Positions 62,991-64,000 of a stretch of 64,000 nucleotides of DNA are shown here, piece after piece; the stretch's first letter is position 1, and each line of letters begins with the position of its first letter. This DNA is from Winogradskyella pelagia (GTDB lineage: Bacteria > Bacteroidota > Bacteroidia > Flavobacteriales > Flavobacteriaceae): positions 62,001-126,000 of the forward strand of contig NZ_JAGEVF010000001.1 in the NCBI RefSeq assembly GCF_017581965.1, in the 5' to 3' direction. Position numbers and translations under genes: made by a program. The notes beneath the pieces are model-generated. The model was not told the origin of the DNA. It searched no databases and saw only the letters and a list, made by a program, of their open reading frames with translations.

Positions 62991-64000
62991 GTTCCAATTC
63001 ATTTTTAACGAGCACATTGGTAAGAACATTGTCATATATCGGCATATCCTTTGCAAGACTGTTAAATTCAATATTTTCTATAATGCACGGTTCCGGATAA
63101 AAGCCCAAATCAAATCTTGCACTATAGGTTCTAGAGCGGTCATTGGCATAAATCTGCAAGGTATCTATGGTGCAGTCATTGCATTTATTAAACCACGCTC
63201 CTACAAAATCGCGCTCTGAGCCTAGCTCGGCATCCTCCAAACCAAACATGTTTTTATTTGTGCCCAATCCAAAGTTTTCAATCTTAATTCTCTTTATGCT
63301 ATGGTTTTTTCCTGTAAGATACAATGCGGTCCTATCGGTATTTTTAATTAAAAGATTATCTATTGTAATACCTTCAGGATTATTATTCCAACCATGAACC
63401 TGAAATGCTGCTGCACTATACTTAAAAAAATCGTCTTCTGTTCCTCCTGTTTGTTCAATTTCTAATGTTCTTATTTCAATGTTTTTAGTGCCTAGGTAAA
63501 TGCTCATCCCTCTGTTCTTTTTTTTATAAAGGCTTTTAGCTTTATTAGATTTTATGAGTAATGTATCAAACTTTATATCGTTTGAATTACGCATAAAAAC
63601 CTTATCAAGAACTGTCAATTTTCCTTCAAAAACTAGCCTTTGGGATTTTTCATTGTCCTTATCAATAATTTGAAATGTTCCTGCTATAATAGCATCATCA
63701 AAAACTAATTTAACATCACTTAGCCCTTGAAGCAATAGATTGAGATAATAGGTGCCCTTAACAAACTTTAATGGGATTCCGTGGTCTGCTAACTCCATTA
63801 AAGATAAGAGATCCTTATCAGCATAATAATTGTCAGGATATATACCATAGCGTCGCACATCGCCTTTAGGAAAGCTGTCATTTAAAACATATGCCTTATC
63901 GTCAAAAGCATTGTTGAGTATTGGAGCTTCTAGCAAAATAATGGAATCATTGTTTTTACAGGTTAAAAACAATAAGAACAAAATAATGGTTGTAATCCTA
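62980..64000 (-). CDS. Right-handed beta-helix lipoprotein, copy A, 5' end missing
   Basis: This is the paralogue of the 60.7-61.8 kb lipoprotein. The frame is open to the right edge; the visible start (RITTIILFLLFLTC) is a lipoprotein signal with the lipobox Cys, so the initiation codon should lie within a few codons outside the window. The mature domain shares YVLNDSFPKGDVRRYG, GWNNNP and ALYLTG with copy B and has the same beta-helix pattern. Its stop lies inside the O-antigen ligase start, implying coupled translation. Confidence 0.75.
   Translation of the reverse strand, partial: RITTIILFLLFLTCKNNDSIILLEAPILNNAFDDKAYVLNDSFPKGDVRRYGIYPDNYYADKDLLSLMELADHGIPLKFVKGTYYLNLLLQGLSDVKLVFDDAIIAGTFQIIDKDNEKSQRLVFEGKLTVLDKVFMRNSNDIKFDTLLIKSNKAKSLYKKKNRGMSIYLGTKNIEIRTLEIEQTGGTEDDFFKYSAAAFQVHGWNNNPEGITIDNLLIKNTDRTALYLTGKNHSIKRIKIENFGLGTNKNMFGLEDAELGSERDFVGAWFNKCNDCTIDTLQIYANDRSRTYSARFDLGFYPEPCIIENIEFNSLAKDMPIYDNVLTNVLVKNELEHGN

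Noticed and set aside
63000-63071. Longer O-antigen ligase start
   Set aside because: The added residues come from reading the upstream beta-helix gene out of frame; ATG at 62990 gives the normal membrane start.

Overview
The window is an AT-rich, densely packed chromosomal segment from a member of the Bacteroidota, almost certainly a gliding, type IX secretion (T9SS)-competent Flavobacteriaceae. The evidence is gldH, a sprE/porW-like gene, many short lipoproteins ending their signal in a Cys, TAnnTTTG-type promoter boxes, families largely restricted to flavobacteria (DUF4292, DUF4254, DUF5687, DUF6090, DUF6168, DUF6341, DUF6427), and an ATP synthase operon without beta and epsilon. Assignment below family level would be guesswork. 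I see no rRNA, tRNA, CRISPR array, insertion sequence, prophage or plasmid gene, and no clear sign of recent transfer.

Layout. 1-8.2 kb: a large modular M14 carboxypeptidase running off the left edge, a double-ATPase peptide-type ABC protein and a GH3 glucosidase. 8.2-16.6 kb: succinyl-CoA:3-oxoacid CoA transferase (scoAB); a ricT-gldH-PBP1A operon; trhO with a radical SAM gene; a small orphan transcription unit. 16.6-25.3 kb: recA; a lipoprotein/ECF sigma/anti-sigma-barrel operon; plsC, trpS, dprA; an HU-membrane-SPOR protein; a thioesterase. 25.3-33.2 kb: a minus-strand envelope operon (flippase, DUF6090, dut, nucleotidyltransferase, TPR, DUF4292, degenerate LytM/EnvC-like protein). 33.3-42.2 kb: sprE, bactofilin, atpZ, DUF6168 and atpB-E-F-H-A-G read as one unit. 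42.3-47 kb: an OM barrel, PadR regulator, two related membrane proteins and an ABC transporter. 47-53 kb: housekeeping genes (flavin reductase, GT9/DUF4254, upp, DUF6427, DUF6341, purD). 53-64 kb: a surface polysaccharide locus with a CapK-like ligase, two GT4 enzymes, a WcaJ-type initiating transferase, Wzy, Wzx, an O-antigen ligase and two paralogous beta-helix lipoproteins, the last running off the right edge.

The genes mostly serve the cell envelope: peptidoglycan synthesis and septal proteins, gliding and T9SS parts, lipid acylation, and a Wzx/Wzy-type polysaccharide pathway with its own ligase. The best leads for new biology are the two beta-helix lipoproteins interleaved with the O-antigen ligase, the DNA-binding-fold/SPOR fusion, the anti-sigma-like protein that ends in a predicted outer-membrane barrel, the PadR/two-membrane-protein/ABC operon, and several layout oddities: a 65-nt coding overlap of bactofilin with atpZ, a strong hairpin between atpE and atpF, and a terminator that ends an otherwise unannotated transcript next to recA.
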